Positions 1 to 8,497 of a stretch of DNA of 64,000 nucleotides are shown here, one piece after another; position 1 is the first letter of the stretch; each line of letters opens with the position of its first letter. The notes under the pieces are model-generated. The model searched no databases, was not told the origin of the DNA, and saw nothing but the letters and a program-made list of their open reading frames with translations. The translations under genes and the position numbers were made by a program. The DNA is from Algoriphagus sp. (GTDB lineage Bacteria; Bacteroidota; Bacteroidia; Cytophagales; Cyclobacteriaceae). The stretch spans positions 1 through 64,000 of the forward strand of contig NZ_JAUXYL010000007.1 in the NCBI RefSeq assembly GCF_030694375.1. The letters run 5' to 3'.

Positions 1-43
1 CTTCGAAACACCACTATTCCATTCCCAAAAAATATTCCTCCAA

Positions 44-141
44 GGGGGTCAATTTACTCCGGCTAGCGGGGGTCAATTTGCTCCGGCCAGAAGGGGTCAG
101 TTTCCTTCGGCTAGCGGGGGTCAATTTGACCGGATTTTGCA
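44..141. mobile_element. Probable terminal repeat array of an IS21-type insertion sequence (one end only)
   Basis: Four imperfect copies of a unit beginning GGGGTCAATTT and followed by CTCCGG or CTTCGG start at 44, 68, 93 and 116, a spacing of about 24 bases. The last copy runs into GACCGG and then TTTTGCA, ending near 141. Multiple terminal repeats of this spacing and a terminal CA are known for IS21-family ends, where they bind the transposase. No istA or istB gene lies to the right, so the body of the element would lie to the left, outside the window. This could also be a solitary end left by a deletion. The element family is inferred from the repeat pattern, not from a transposase. Confidence 0.5.
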
Positions 142-184
142 ATATAGGGCATTCCATCTGACAATTGAAAAAAATTATAAACAG

Positions 185-790
185 ATGAAATCGCCATTTT
201 CCCTAGACAGGCAAAACCAAAAAGTTGAAAGCAAAATTGTCGTGGCTTTGGAACGTATCGCAGAAGCTTTTCGTGTTTTGCTTTGGCTCGAAAGCAAAGA
301 GAATGCTTTAAGTCCAATACAAATTCAGATTTTGATTTTCCTGCTTTTCCATTCGGACGAAAAGTGCAAAGTGAGCTATTTGTCTCAGGAGTTCAATATG
401 ACCAAATCCACTATCAGCGATAGCGTTAAGCTGTTACTTCAAAAAGGACTTATTCAAAAATTTAATGACCTAACAGATACACGTAGCTACATTATTGGTT
501 TGACCCCTACAGGTAAACAGACAGCCGAGAAATCGGCAAACTTTGCCTTTGCGATTGAAAAACCTTTGTTTATGCTTTCAAATGAACAAAAAGAAATCAT
601 CCTTTCGAGCTTGCTCAACCTTATACACGAACTACACAAGGCAAATATCATAACCATTCAACGAATGTGCTTTACCTGTGTCAACTATCAACACGATGAA
701 GGACAGCATTATTGTAAGCTCTTGCAATCTCAACTACAAAACACCGAATTAAGAATTGATTGTGCGGAACACGAGTTGATTCCTGCTTGA
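185..790 (+). CDS. MarR-family winged-helix transcriptional regulator with C-terminal cysteine cluster
   Basis: The 201-residue protein has a winged helix-turn-helix at about residues 45-110 (the recognition helix includes NMTKSTISDSVKLL, and the wing contains DTR). This is the MarR layout, so it probably binds DNA as a dimer and responds to a small ligand or oxidant. The C-terminal 40 residues carry four cysteines (162, 165, 177, 193) in CxxC-x11-C-x15-C spacing, ending RIDCAEHE. That suggests a metal- or redox-sensing tail, which is inference. ATG 185 is preferred over the in-frame TTG at 137 because the TTG lies inside the putative IS end. The gene starts about 43 bases from that end, so the insertion may have replaced its native promoter. 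No clear target gene is adjacent; the next gene is convergent. Confidence 0.8.
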   Translation: MKSPFSLDRQNQKVESKIVVALERIAEAFRVLLWLESKENALSPIQIQILIFLLFHSDEKCKVSYLSQEFNMTKSTISDSVKLLLQKGLIQKFNDLTDTRSYIIGLTPTGKQTAEKSANFAFAIEKPLFMLSNEQKEIILSSLLNLIHELHKANIITIQRMCFTCVNYQHDEGQHYCKLLQSQLQNTELRIDCAEHELIPA

Positions 791-833
791 AAAAGCCGGT
801 TTATGGTGTATTCATCTATTGAGAAAAGCAGAT

Positions 834-2207
834 TTAGCGAACCACTACCCTACTACTCTCATATTCCCCGATTTTTTTACTTAGTTTTTTCTGTAGTTGG
901 ATGATAAGTTCTCGGTGCTTTGGGTCAGCGATGAGGTTATTTATTTCCATGGGATCCACGCTCAAATCATACAGTTCCTCATGCCCGGGATCATTGATAT
1001 AGCGAAGGTATTTCCAACGCTCAGTTCGGATGGCTTCACTTGGAGGAATGATCGGAGTCTGCCATAGATGCTCAAAAAGCATTTCCTTGCGCTTGCTGAG
1101 TAGCTTAGAATTCAAGGAAAGTCCCTGCCAAATCTGCGGTTGAGAAATTCCTGCCAAATCCAAAATCGTGGCCGGCACATCGATATTCAGTGCGAAAGAC
1201 TGATCTCGTTTTCCTCCTTTTTCCCTCGGATCAAATACAATCAAGGGTACTCTCAGCGAATTGTCATACATCAACCACTTGCCCGCCAACTGTCTTTCGC
1301 CTAGGAAATAGCCATTGTCTCCCATCAGAATAATCACTGTGTTTTCTGCTAAGCCTTTCGCTTCAAGTGTTTTCCGGATTTTACCGATTTCCGCATCCAC
1401 TTCAGAGATCATGCGGTAGTAGCCTTTGACACTATGCTGGTACTTTTCGGGGGTATCGTATCGCCAATGCCAGCGAGTGCGGTTTTCTCCGGTTCGTACG
1501 TATTCGGGTTGGGCTTGGAAATAGGAATCCTCCTTCAACAATGGATCGGGAATCGTGATGTTTTGATACATCGTGTCATACTCCGGTGACCAAAAATATT
1601 GGAGTTTGGCCGGATCATGGGCATGAGGTGCGCTGAAACTCAGGGAAAGCATAAAGGGCTTTTCACTGGGGGCATCCTGAATAAAATCAATCGCCTGCTG
1701 TCCGGTATAGCGGGTCAGGTGGACGGTATCTTCTCCCAAAGACTTGAAGAAATACCCCCTCCGATCGTCAAACTTTCCATTCCGATCGTAATTATCTCCT
1801 TGATCAAAAAGCCCATCAAACCCTGCGTAATTCACCCCAAATTTTCCAAAAAACCCGGTTACATACCCTGCCTTTCGCAGTTCGACAGGGTACGATTGGT
1901 TGATGTAGGGTGCTTTAATATCCCCCTGCCCAAAAGTATAGCCATGCGTTCGCTCATACATTCCCGTCAAAATACTGGCCCGGCTCGCTGCGCAAATTGG
2001 AGTAGTAACAAAGGCATTTTCGTAGTAAGTCCCTTCTGCAGCCAACAGATCCATCTCGGGAGTCTGGATTATCGGATTCCCCGCAAAACCCAAGGCATCC
2101 CAGCGTTGGTCATCGGTGAGGATGAAGATGATGTTGGGACGGTTTTGTTGCGCGAAAGCCTGAAAACTTAGGCTCAAAAGCAAGGCAAGGAATAGGAGGT
2201 TTCGCAT
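834..2207 (-). CDS. Secreted sulfatase (S1 family, formylglycine type)
   Basis: A type I sulfatase of 457 residues that hydrolyses sulfate esters, probably from sulfated polysaccharide fragments, in the periplasm or at the cell surface. The chosen ATG gives a clean signal peptide ending AFAQ; an upstream extension in the same frame lacks one. Metal-binding aspartates lie in ILTDDQ (residues 32-33). The active-site segment is CAASRASILTG (Cys72), a CxAxR variant of the usual CxPSR. The Cys should be converted to formylglycine, so the strain needs a maturase, and none is seen here. A second metal site, GDNGYFLGE, sits around residue 297. The substrate cannot be told from sequence. The divergently transcribed MFS gene begins about 70-140 bases away. 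Confidence 0.88.
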   Translation of the reverse strand: MRNLLFLALLLSLSFQAFAQQNRPNIIFILTDDQRWDALGFAGNPIIQTPEMDLLAAEGTYYENAFVTTPICAASRASILTGMYERTHGYTFGQGDIKAPYINQSYPVELRKAGYVTGFFGKFGVNYAGFDGLFDQGDNYDRNGKFDDRRGYFFKSLGEDTVHLTRYTGQQAIDFIQDAPSEKPFMLSLSFSAPHAHDPAKLQYFWSPEYDTMYQNITIPDPLLKEDSYFQAQPEYVRTGENRTRWHWRYDTPEKYQHSVKGYYRMISEVDAEIGKIRKTLEAKGLAENTVIILMGDNGYFLGERQLAGKWLMYDNSLRVPLIVFDPREKGGKRDQSFALNIDVPATILDLAGISQPQIWQGLSLNSKLLSKRKEMLFEHLWQTPIIPPSEAIRTERWKYLRYINDPGHEELYDLSVDPMEINNLIADPKHRELIIQLQKKLSKKIGEYESSRVVVR

Positions 2208-2275
2208 GAATGATAGTTTCGGACTATCCAAGAGACAAAGTCTTTTCCAGGTAACTATCCTGCTCAAAGAAAAAA

Positions 2276-3523
2276 TTGAAGAACTGTCCAACTTTTTTAA
2301 TTTTAGCTAAAACCATTTCTAATATTCTCAGCAGCCAATCCCCTTCACTTTTGAAAAAACTCCTTCTCCTGCTCATCATCTACCTGGCCTTTATCAGCTT
2401 GGGACTTCCGGATTCGCTGTTGGGATCGGCATGGCCGGCGATGTTTGAAGGTTTGGGTGTCCCCCTGGATTATGCCGGAATCATCGCTATGATCGTAGCG
2501 TCTGGCACGGTGATTTCCAGCCTTTTTAGCGGAAAACTGATCGATAGATTTGGCGTTACGGCGGTGACCACTTGCAGCGTGGGAATGACAGCTTTGGCCT
2601 TGATGGGTTTTGCCTATTCAGATCACTTTCTCTTCCTGTGCCTCTTGGCGATTCCCCTCGGACTTGACGCAGGAAGTGTAGATTCCGCGCTAAATAACTA
2701 CGTCGCACTGCACTTCCAGGCCAAACACATGAATTGGCTACATTCCTTTTGGGGTGTAGGAGCAGCGATCGGACCGCTGATCATGGCAGGTTATTTGGCC
2801 AAAGGTGATTCCTGGAACAGCGGCTATCAAACTGTCGCTTGGATTCAAATTGGCCTGGTGGTGATTTTGCTCCTTTCATTTCCCCTTTGGGTAAAAAACC
2901 AAAAGACATCGGCATCAACTCCAGAATCAAGGCCATCAAACTTCTTAAAACTTTTAACAAGGGTTCCCGGATTGAAACAAGCCCTTGCGGTGTTTTTCTG
3001 CTATTGCACGATTGAGGCGACTTTTGGGCTGTGGGGTGCGAGTTTCCTGGTTTTCGAAAGGGGATTTGAAGTCGATCAGGCGGCAAGGCTTACTTCCTTG
3101 TATTATTTGGGAATCACAATCGGACGATTTTTTTCCGGTTTTTTGACCCTTCACTTGACCAATCGCCAATTGGTTAAACTTGGACTTGGAGTGATTGCCT
3201 TGGGTCTGGTGTTACTTTTCCTTCCATTTTCGGGAACGATTTTACCCGGGTTTCTACTGATTGGCTTGGGTTGCGCACCGATATTCCCGAGTCTGCTGCA
3301 TGAGACTCCTGTTAATTTCGGAGAAAAGCACTCTCAAACCATCATGGGTATGCAGATGGCGAGTGCCTATATGGGAATTACGCTGATGCCTTTTCTCTTT
3401 GGAAAAATTGCAAGCTTAACCGGATATTCCTTCCTTTTGGGCTTTTTAGGGATTTTCTTGGTGTTGATTTTCGCAATGACCAACTTGATGAATAGAAAAG
3501 TTAAACCCGAAAAAATCTTGTAA
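2276..3523 (+). CDS. Major facilitator superfamily transporter
   Basis: An MFS permease of about 390-415 residues with 12 predicted membrane segments in two halves. The first helix ends LGLPDSLLGSAWP, and the loop-2 motif is GKLIDRFG (compare the MFS A-motif GxLaDRxG). The hydrophobic central loop is short. No ATG precedes the first helix. The longest reading starts at TTG 2276, but TTG 2351 would put the start just before the first membrane segment and is as likely. The substrate is unknown; closeness to the divergent sulfatase and to sugar-processing genes suggests a sugar or sugar acid, which is inference. An NTF2-like protein follows 23 bases downstream and is probably cotranscribed. Confidence 0.8.
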   Translation: MKNCPTFLILAKTISNILSSQSPSLLKKLLLLLIIYLAFISLGLPDSLLGSAWPAMFEGLGVPLDYAGIIAMIVASGTVISSLFSGKLIDRFGVTAVTTCSVGMTALALMGFAYSDHFLFLCLLAIPLGLDAGSVDSALNNYVALHFQAKHMNWLHSFWGVGAAIGPLIMAGYLAKGDSWNSGYQTVAWIQIGLVVILLLSFPLWVKNQKTSASTPESRPSNFLKLLTRVPGLKQALAVFFCYCTIEATFGLWGASFLVFERGFEVDQAARLTSLYYLGITIGRFFSGFLTLHLTNRQLVKLGLGVIALGLVLLFLPFSGTILPGFLLIGLGCAPIFPSLLHETPVNFGEKHSQTIMGMQMASAYMGITLMPFLFGKIASLTGYSFLLGFLGIFLVLIFAMTNLMNRKVKPEKIL

Positions 3524-3546
3524 TTTCTTTTAAAATCACCTAAAAA

Positions 3547-3993
3547 ATGAAAACACTTCTTACCACCTCGTTCCTTATCCTTTCGATCCATTGGTTTGCT
3601 GTGGGTCAAACCCAAAATGAACAACTTCTCCAAGTCGATCTGGGTTGGGAAAAAGCACTTTTGGAATCTGATGTTGCTTTTTTGGAAAATCTGCTTGCGG
3701 ATAAATTTGTTTGGGTGCACAATCATGCCGGCCAAATTGACGGAAAAGAGGCTGCTGTTGGCAGAGCAAAACGAATCAAAGCAGGACAGGCAGACGATAC
3801 AAAAAATCGTACTTCTCGGGATCAGCAGGTGGTGATTGTAGGAACCACCGGAGTGGTCAGCGGCTACACCGTGGTGGACCGAGGTCCAAGTCCGACGACT
3901 TATCATTTTATGCGGACCTATGCGCTCGTTGATGGGCAGTGGAAACTTTTAGCGAATCATACGATGGCCATTCCGGAGGAAGAGATTAAATGA
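3547..3993 (+). CDS. Secreted NTF2-like (DUF4440) protein
   Basis: A 148-residue protein with an N-terminal signal peptide (cleavage probably after FAVGQ) and a cone-shaped NTF2/SnoaL fold of the DUF4440 kind. Typical features are the N-terminal helix with WEKALLESD, the conserved LADKFVWVHN strand and a C-terminal WKLLANHTM strand. Family members are small ligand-binding proteins or enzymes of mostly unknown role, often ketosteroid-isomerase-like. No catalytic residues can be assigned here. It lies 23 bases behind the MFS gene, so it is probably the second gene of the same transcript and acts in the periplasm. Confidence 0.7.
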   Translation: MKTLLTTSFLILSIHWFAVGQTQNEQLLQVDLGWEKALLESDVAFLENLLADKFVWVHNHAGQIDGKEAAVGRAKRIKAGQADDTKNRTSRDQQVVIVGTTGVVSGYTVVDRGPSPTTYHFMRTYALVDGQWKLLANHTMAIPEEEIK

Positions 3994-4000
3994 TCAGTGG

Positions 4001-4042
4001 TCAATTCTCAATGACCAATTCTCAATGGTCAATTCTCAATGA
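4001..4042. repeat. Three tandem 14-bp repeats
   Basis: The unit TCAATTCTCAATGA occurs at 4001-4014, 4015-4028 (two changes) and 4029-4042. The block is flanked by direct TGATCAG copies at 3991-3997 and 4040-4046. It lies just after the NTF2-like stop codon in a gap of about 220 bases. The rest of that gap is AT-rich, with further TTGAATTTGA-like words and no gene. The function is unknown; similar simple AT-rich intergenic repeats occur around 5.1-5.3 kb. Confidence 0.75.
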
Positions 4043-4216
4043 TCAGGGATTTTTCAACCGGAGAATTGAATAATGAATTTGACAATTATTATTTCCTCCC
4101 TTTATGGGAGCAGTTAGTAGGTCTTACTTGAAAATTGAATTTGATAATTGGTAATTGATTATTGCCAATAAGTATTAACTATTTTATTCTAATAATCTAG
4201 CTTCTTGCTTCTCCAC

Positions 4217-5068
4217 TCACATCCCATACCTCTCCCCCATTTCCCGGATCAACTTGTAGCCATTTTCGGCCATATCCCAAGGTTCGGAAAAGTTTCGCCA
4301 AACTCCAATGGCATTGGCAAAAGCCGGATCGTTGCGGGTGAAGCCCTCGATGGTCAGCCAACCGGAATAACCGACTTTCTTCAATGCTTCAAAAGTTTCG
4401 TCAAAGTTGACATGCCCCGAACCCGGAGTGCCTCGGTCGTTTTCTGAAATGTGGAAATGTCCCAGTCGTGGAGCGATGAATTCTATGGCTGCCCCAAGTT
4501 TTTTCTCCTCCATATTCGCATGGTGGGTGTCAAACATGGCCTGAACGTTTGGATGATTGACCTTAGCCAGTAAGTAGTCCAGTTGCTCCATAGTATTCGC
4601 CAAGTAGCATTCGAAGCGATTGAGGGCTTCGGGAGTCATCAAAATTCCCAGCTTTTTTCCGTAATCTCCAACTTCATGCAGGACCTCAGCGGACCAGTTG
4701 TACTCGTCCTCGATCGGGGCGCGGGATGCAAAAGTCGCAAAAGCAGAATGGAAAGGCCCGCAAAGGACTTGGGAATTCAGATCAGCAGCACGGTCAAGAA
4801 CCCACTTGAGTTTTTCGACGGACTTTTCGCGGACTTTAGCGTCAGGTGAAATCGGGTTTTCCTCCGGACTCAATACCGTCACCGTAGTGACTTCGAGTCC
4901 GATGTTTTTGCAATGGTCTCCGACTAGGCGGCATGCTTTTTCATCAGTACCGCCTACAAAAAACTCTGCTCCATCGTAGCCGATAGCTTTCAATCGGTCC
5001 AAAATCGGTAATAAGCTTTCCGAAATCTCCGCTGACCAAGCCAGCACGTTGAATCCTATTTTGTTCAT
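4217..5068 (-). CDS. Sugar phosphate isomerase/epimerase (xylose-isomerase-like TIM barrel)
   Basis: A complete TIM barrel of 283 residues in the AP-endonuclease-2/xylose-isomerase-like superfamily, closest in layout to ketose 3-epimerases. Metal-binding residues expected of the family are visible in order: Glu in MTPEALNRFE (about 150), Asp and His in AMFDTHHAN (about 180), His in HFHISENDRG (about 210) and Glu in LTIEGF (about 245). It has no signal peptide and is therefore cytoplasmic. A likely role is epimerising or isomerising a keto-sugar. The neighbours (ThuA, PhyH-like, Gfo/Idh/MocA) are families that often travel together in sugar-oxidation clusters. The exact substrate is not determinable. 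Confidence 0.82.
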   Translation of the reverse strand: MNKIGFNVLAWSAEISESLLPILDRLKAIGYDGAEFFVGGTDEKACRLVGDHCKNIGLEVTTVTVLSPEENPISPDAKVREKSVEKLKWVLDRAADLNSQVLCGPFHSAFATFASRAPIEDEYNWSAEVLHEVGDYGKKLGILMTPEALNRFECYLANTMEQLDYLLAKVNHPNVQAMFDTHHANMEEKKLGAAIEFIAPRLGHFHISENDRGTPGSGHVNFDETFEALKKVGYSGWLTIEGFTRNDPAFANAIGVWRNFSEPWDMAENGYKLIREMGERYGM

Positions 5069-5112
5069 GGTTTATTGGTTTCAATCATCTGATATTTTCA
5101 AAAATCTTCATC

Positions 5113-5334
5113 ATTCGATGTTCAACATTCGATGTTCGATATTTAAAATTTTGTAAAATAATGAATGTCGAATGATGAATTATGAATGTCGAAGTTCTTC
5201 ACACTTAGCTGTTAGTGAAGACACTAACAGCGGCTTAAATCGTCTTTATTCGATGTTCAACATTCGATGTTCGATATTTAAAATTTTGTAAAATAATGAA
5301 CATCAAACACTGAATATCGAATGTCGAAGTTCTT
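5113..5334. repeat. Two direct copies of an 87-bp AT-rich repeat around a perfect hairpin
   Basis: The segment at 5113-5199 is repeated at 5248-5334. The first 53 bases of each copy (ATTCGATGTTCAACATTCG onward) are identical, and both copies end in GAATGTCGAAGTTCTT. Each copy is itself a loose inverted repeat, with ATTCGATGTTCGATATT answered by a GAATATCGAATGTCGAA-like arm. Between them, 5208-5231 forms a perfect 10-bp stem with a 4-base loop (GCTGTTAGTG-AAGA-CACTAACAGC). The hairpin is not followed by a T run, so a terminator role is unclear. The copies resemble mobile intergenic palindromes, but no target-site duplication was identified. Confidence 0.8.
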
Positions 5335-5360
5335 GATACTTAATTCTAGCTACTTGCTGC

Positions 5361-6377
5361 CTACCTAAAATCCTCCACTTTCATCCCTTTCCGAAAGGTA
5401 TCAAAGCCAAAGTTGGTCGGATTGTACTCCCCCACGTACTCCACGTTCAAATCGGGAGTGATCGTATCCGACATACCCAAGAGCCAAAAGGAAGCATTCA
5501 CCACCAACCTTCTAAGGTCCGCACTTTGGAAACCGAGTGATGAACCCATCGTAGAGGCAAAGGCCATACCCGGCTTTCCTCCCTCGATTTGATAGGGTTT
5601 GGTCCAGGCAATGGGCATGACCGATTTCTCCCACATCAGCGGTGCCTGATCATCCATTCCGGCAGTGGATTGTCCATAGATCAGGACTTCCGCTTCTTTG
5701 GGAAGGCCTTGTATTCCATACACATCTTCGGGCACCCAGATGTCTTTAACACCCCGAAGCACCGGATGATCATTCATTTGTTGAACTCCGTCGATCAGCG
5801 ATCGGGAACCTTCCTTTGCATGGACCCCGTGGTGATTGACCCAGGTTTCTCCGAAAATCCGTTTTCCAAATCCCTTTTCCCAACCTGCTTCTTTCCCGTT
5901 CCAAGTCCACTTGGCAAACTTTGATTCCTTGTTTTTCTGATAGGCAAACCCATGTGTCGAGGTGCGCAAACCGATGATGGGTTTACCCGCTTTGAGGAAA
6001 TTTTCAATGTATAGACTTTGCTCGTCGGGAAGTTCGCGGAATCGGATCAGCATGATCATCAGATCTGCTGATTCGAGATGCTCCAATCCGGGGATATTGT
6101 TTTGGTAGTTGGGTACCACATTCCCAGTACCGGGTTCGATCGGGAACAGTACAGTGGTTTTAAATCCGTATCGGGTGGAAAGGATTTTTGCCAGCATGGG
6201 CATGGATTCTTCCGAGCGATATTCGTCATCTCCTGCCACCAGGACGATGTGTTTATCCTTCCCAGGACCGGTTTTTCCTTCAAACTGAAGAAATGTTTGT
6301 CCATTTTGAGCACAAGCAAAACTTGCGAAAAATGTAAACAGGATAGTAAAGAGAAGGCTTTTTCGAGGGAAGAGCAT
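5361..6377 (-). CDS. Secreted ThuA-domain protein
   Basis: A 338-residue protein with a signal peptide (hydrophobic core FTILFTFFASFACAQ) followed by a ThuA-like, class-I-glutamine-amidotransferase-fold domain over about residues 40-300. It includes IVLVAGDDEYRSEES, ADLMIMLIRFRELP and GLRTSTHGFAY, typical of Bacteroidota and Planctomycete ThuA proteins. ThuA was named from trehalose utilisation. Many ThuA-like proteins are linked to 3-keto-sugar or glycoside catabolism, but their reaction is mostly unproven. The protein should be periplasmic. It lies upstream of the epimerase gene on the same strand, separated by the 5.1-5.3 kb repeats, so joint transcription is uncertain. Confidence 0.82.
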   Translation of the reverse strand: MLFPRKSLLFTILFTFFASFACAQNGQTFLQFEGKTGPGKDKHIVLVAGDDEYRSEESMPMLAKILSTRYGFKTTVLFPIEPGTGNVVPNYQNNIPGLEHLESADLMIMLIRFRELPDEQSLYIENFLKAGKPIIGLRTSTHGFAYQKNKESKFAKWTWNGKEAGWEKGFGKRIFGETWVNHHGVHAKEGSRSLIDGVQQMNDHPVLRGVKDIWVPEDVYGIQGLPKEAEVLIYGQSTAGMDDQAPLMWEKSVMPIAWTKPYQIEGGKPGMAFASTMGSSLGFQSADLRRLVVNASFWLLGMSDTITPDLNVEYVGEYNPTNFGFDTFRKGMKVEDFR

Positions 6378-6478
6378 GGTATTTTGGGTTTAGGGAAAAT
6401 GCAAAAGCACACAATCCTGAATCTTGCTCTCAAAATAGAATTTTTTGAATGAATACAAGTCCTGCCCGATCAGGTTGT

Positions 6479-7348
6479 TCAGGATTTTTTTCGGATTTTT
6501 TTGAAAGCCAAAACCGGAATCAACACCAATACACCCACGGCCAAGCCTATCAGAAACTCTTTGATTATCGGCGGCCAAGATTCCAGTAAATGGTGAAAGA
6601 AATCGATATTATGTGCAAAAATACCTCCTGCAACCAATAACAATGCAATTGTACCTACAAAGGCGAGCATCCTGATTACTATTGGCAAGGCGCCGACCAA
6701 TAGCTTTCCCACTTTATCGGAAAAGCTATCCGTCCTTTCGTTCATTGCAATCAGTTTTAATCCAAATTCATCCATGCGCACGATGAGGCCGACGATTCCA
6801 TAAACGCCCACCGTCGCAATTAAGGCTATCACCGAAACGACTGCAATTTGAGTAATTAGGGGTTTGTCCATTACTGTACTCAATGCAATTATTACTATTT
6901 CTACAGAAAGAATAAAGTCCGTAGTGATAGCCGATTTGATCTTACCTTTTTCCAAAGCTAAAATCTGTACTTCGGTTAAATCTAAGTCCAATCGGGATTG
7001 GGCTTCTTCCCGATGAGGCACGAGGTATTCATGGATTTTTTCGGCACCCTCGTAGGCTAAGTACAGGCCCCCGATCACCAAAATCACGGTAACAGCTATC
7101 GGTAAAAAGGCACTTAGGAGGAAGACTACAGGAAGAATAATTACTTTGTTGAGCAGGGATCCTTTCATAATCGCCCAAAGAACAGGAAGCTCCCTGTCTG
7201 TGACGAAACCCGATGCTTTTTCAGCATTTACAGCCAGATCATCCCCTAAAATTCCGGCAGTTTTCTTTGCTGCCACTTTACTCATGACTGCCACATCGTC
7301 CATCAAGGCGGCGATATCGTCTAATAATGCAAATAAGCCTGAAGCCAT
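6479..7348 (-). CDS. DUF808 (YedI-type) inner membrane protein
   Basis: A 289-residue polytopic membrane protein of the DUF808 family, whose E. coli member is YedI. The N-terminus, with LFALLDDIAALMDDVAVMSK and DDLAVNAEKASGF, is the family hallmark. About six to seven hydrophobic helices follow (for example around residues 65-100, 145-185 and 215-285). The function is unknown; the family is widespread in Gram-negative bacteria. It is separated from its neighbours by about 100-170 bases on both sides and looks monocistronic. There is nothing unusual in length or composition. Confidence 0.88.
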   Translation of the reverse strand: MASGLFALLDDIAALMDDVAVMSKVAAKKTAGILGDDLAVNAEKASGFVTDRELPVLWAIMKGSLLNKVIILPVVFLLSAFLPIAVTVILVIGGLYLAYEGAEKIHEYLVPHREEAQSRLDLDLTEVQILALEKGKIKSAITTDFILSVEIVIIALSTVMDKPLITQIAVVSVIALIATVGVYGIVGLIVRMDEFGLKLIAMNERTDSFSDKVGKLLVGALPIVIRMLAFVGTIALLLVAGGIFAHNIDFFHHLLESWPPIIKEFLIGLAVGVLVLIPVLAFKKIRKKS

Positions 7349-7513
7349 ATAGAAGTACGATTTTCGAAATACGAATTACGAGGATCTGAGAAGATTTTAA
7401 GCTCAAGGAGGAAATAAAAGTCTAAATTTTCTATTCCAGCTCCATTTCCAATTCAGAAAATAAAGCGCTGACCTAAAAGACCTAGATTCTTAATTTTCCA
7501 ATCTTCAAATTTT

Positions 7514-8395
7514 TCAGTTTTTCAATTCTCTATCAAATATCAATGGAAAGAACTTCCCTTCCATCTTTTCGCCTTTTGGAATCACCGGTACACCCTCGAG
7601 AAGTGGTTCGTTGGTATCAGAGACCGTGCCATCCGCAAAAACATTCAGAACAAAAGCTTTTCGGGACCGGTCGGAATAATTGGCAAAGCTCCCATGCACG
7701 AGTAGCGGATGATGAAATGCCGCGTGACCGGCTTTCAGCGGAATGGCCACAGGCTTGAATTCGGCTTTTTGCACCTCCGTCATCATTGCCATCAAGCCAT
7801 CCATTTCTCCTGCAAGAGCAGGCTTTTCGAGCAGTCCCCATCGGTGAGAACCAGGCACATATTGCAGGCAGCCGTTTTCGGCTGTCGCATCGTCTAATCC
7901 GCACCAGCAGGTCAGGTGCTGCATCTCGATTGTGCGCGTCCAATAACTGTAATCTTGGTGCCAAGCGACATTTCCTCCATGATGTGCAGGTTTGCAGAAG
8001 AGCTGATCGTGCCAAAATCTTACCGCTCGATCTCCTAAAAGCTGGCTAGCGACCATTCGAAAAGCCGGATTCCAGATCACATCGTGAAAAGCTTCGGCAA
8101 TGCGCCAATGACCTAGGGAATGAAACAGCACTTTGTTGGGATCACCGGATTCATTGCTGTGAAACTCATGGAAAAGATGATGCATTGGGTGCTGCGGATC
8201 CATCACCTCGTCCAATGCTTTTTTTAAGGCCTCGATTTGGGTTTCATCCAAAAGCTTGATACCCGCCAAATAGCCATTTTCATGAAAAAACTCAAGCTGC
8301 TCCCTGCTAAGTCGGTATTGGTCCCAATCCGAGGCAGATTTGGGTTGGGGAAAAAGATCAGTGATCGGTTGGTGAAAGTCGGCTAGGTCGCGCAT
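7514..8395 (-). CDS. Phytanoyl-CoA dioxygenase (PhyH)-like Fe(II)/2-oxoglutarate oxygenase
   Basis: A 293-residue cytoplasmic enzyme with a double-stranded beta-helix of the PhyH family. The iron-binding triad is visible as His and Asp in WHQDYSYW (about residue 145) and the distal His in HHPLLVHGSFAN (about 235). The 2-oxoglutarate-binding Arg follows in DRSRKAFVL. The CxxC-like WCGLDDATAENGC segment and the VPGSHRWG motif are also typical. Such enzymes hydroxylate varied small molecules, so the family name does not fix the substrate. It is isolated from its neighbours by gaps of more than 100 bases and may belong functionally with the sugar-related genes around it. Confidence 0.85.
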   Translation of the reverse strand: MRDLADFHQPITDLFPQPKSASDWDQYRLSREQLEFFHENGYLAGIKLLDETQIEALKKALDEVMDPQHPMHHLFHEFHSNESGDPNKVLFHSLGHWRIAEAFHDVIWNPAFRMVASQLLGDRAVRFWHDQLFCKPAHHGGNVAWHQDYSYWTRTIEMQHLTCWCGLDDATAENGCLQYVPGSHRWGLLEKPALAGEMDGLMAMMTEVQKAEFKPVAIPLKAGHAAFHHPLLVHGSFANYSDRSRKAFVLNVFADGTVSDTNEPLLEGVPVIPKGEKMEGKFFPLIFDRELKN

Positions 8396-8497
8396 GGGTG
8401 TGAGGTAAATTAAGCAAGGAAAAGATAGAGAAAAATGGTAAGAAACTATAACTGAAGATATTCCTTCCCATACAACAAAGTAAAACTTAAAAAAGAT

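Noticed and set aside
1599..2171. Open frame of 190 codons antisense to the sulfatase
   Set aside because: It mirrors the sulfatase coding frame, has no signal, domain or protein-like pattern, and the sulfatase motifs on the other strand are unmistakable.
3367..3906. Open frame of 179 codons antisense to the NTF2-like gene and MFS end
   Set aside because: It spans two genes on the other strand with good evidence, and its translation has no recognisable fold or start context.
4001..5334. Intergenic repeats as a CRISPR array
   Set aside because: The 14-bp units are contiguous without spacers and the 87-bp copies number only two; no cas gene is present.
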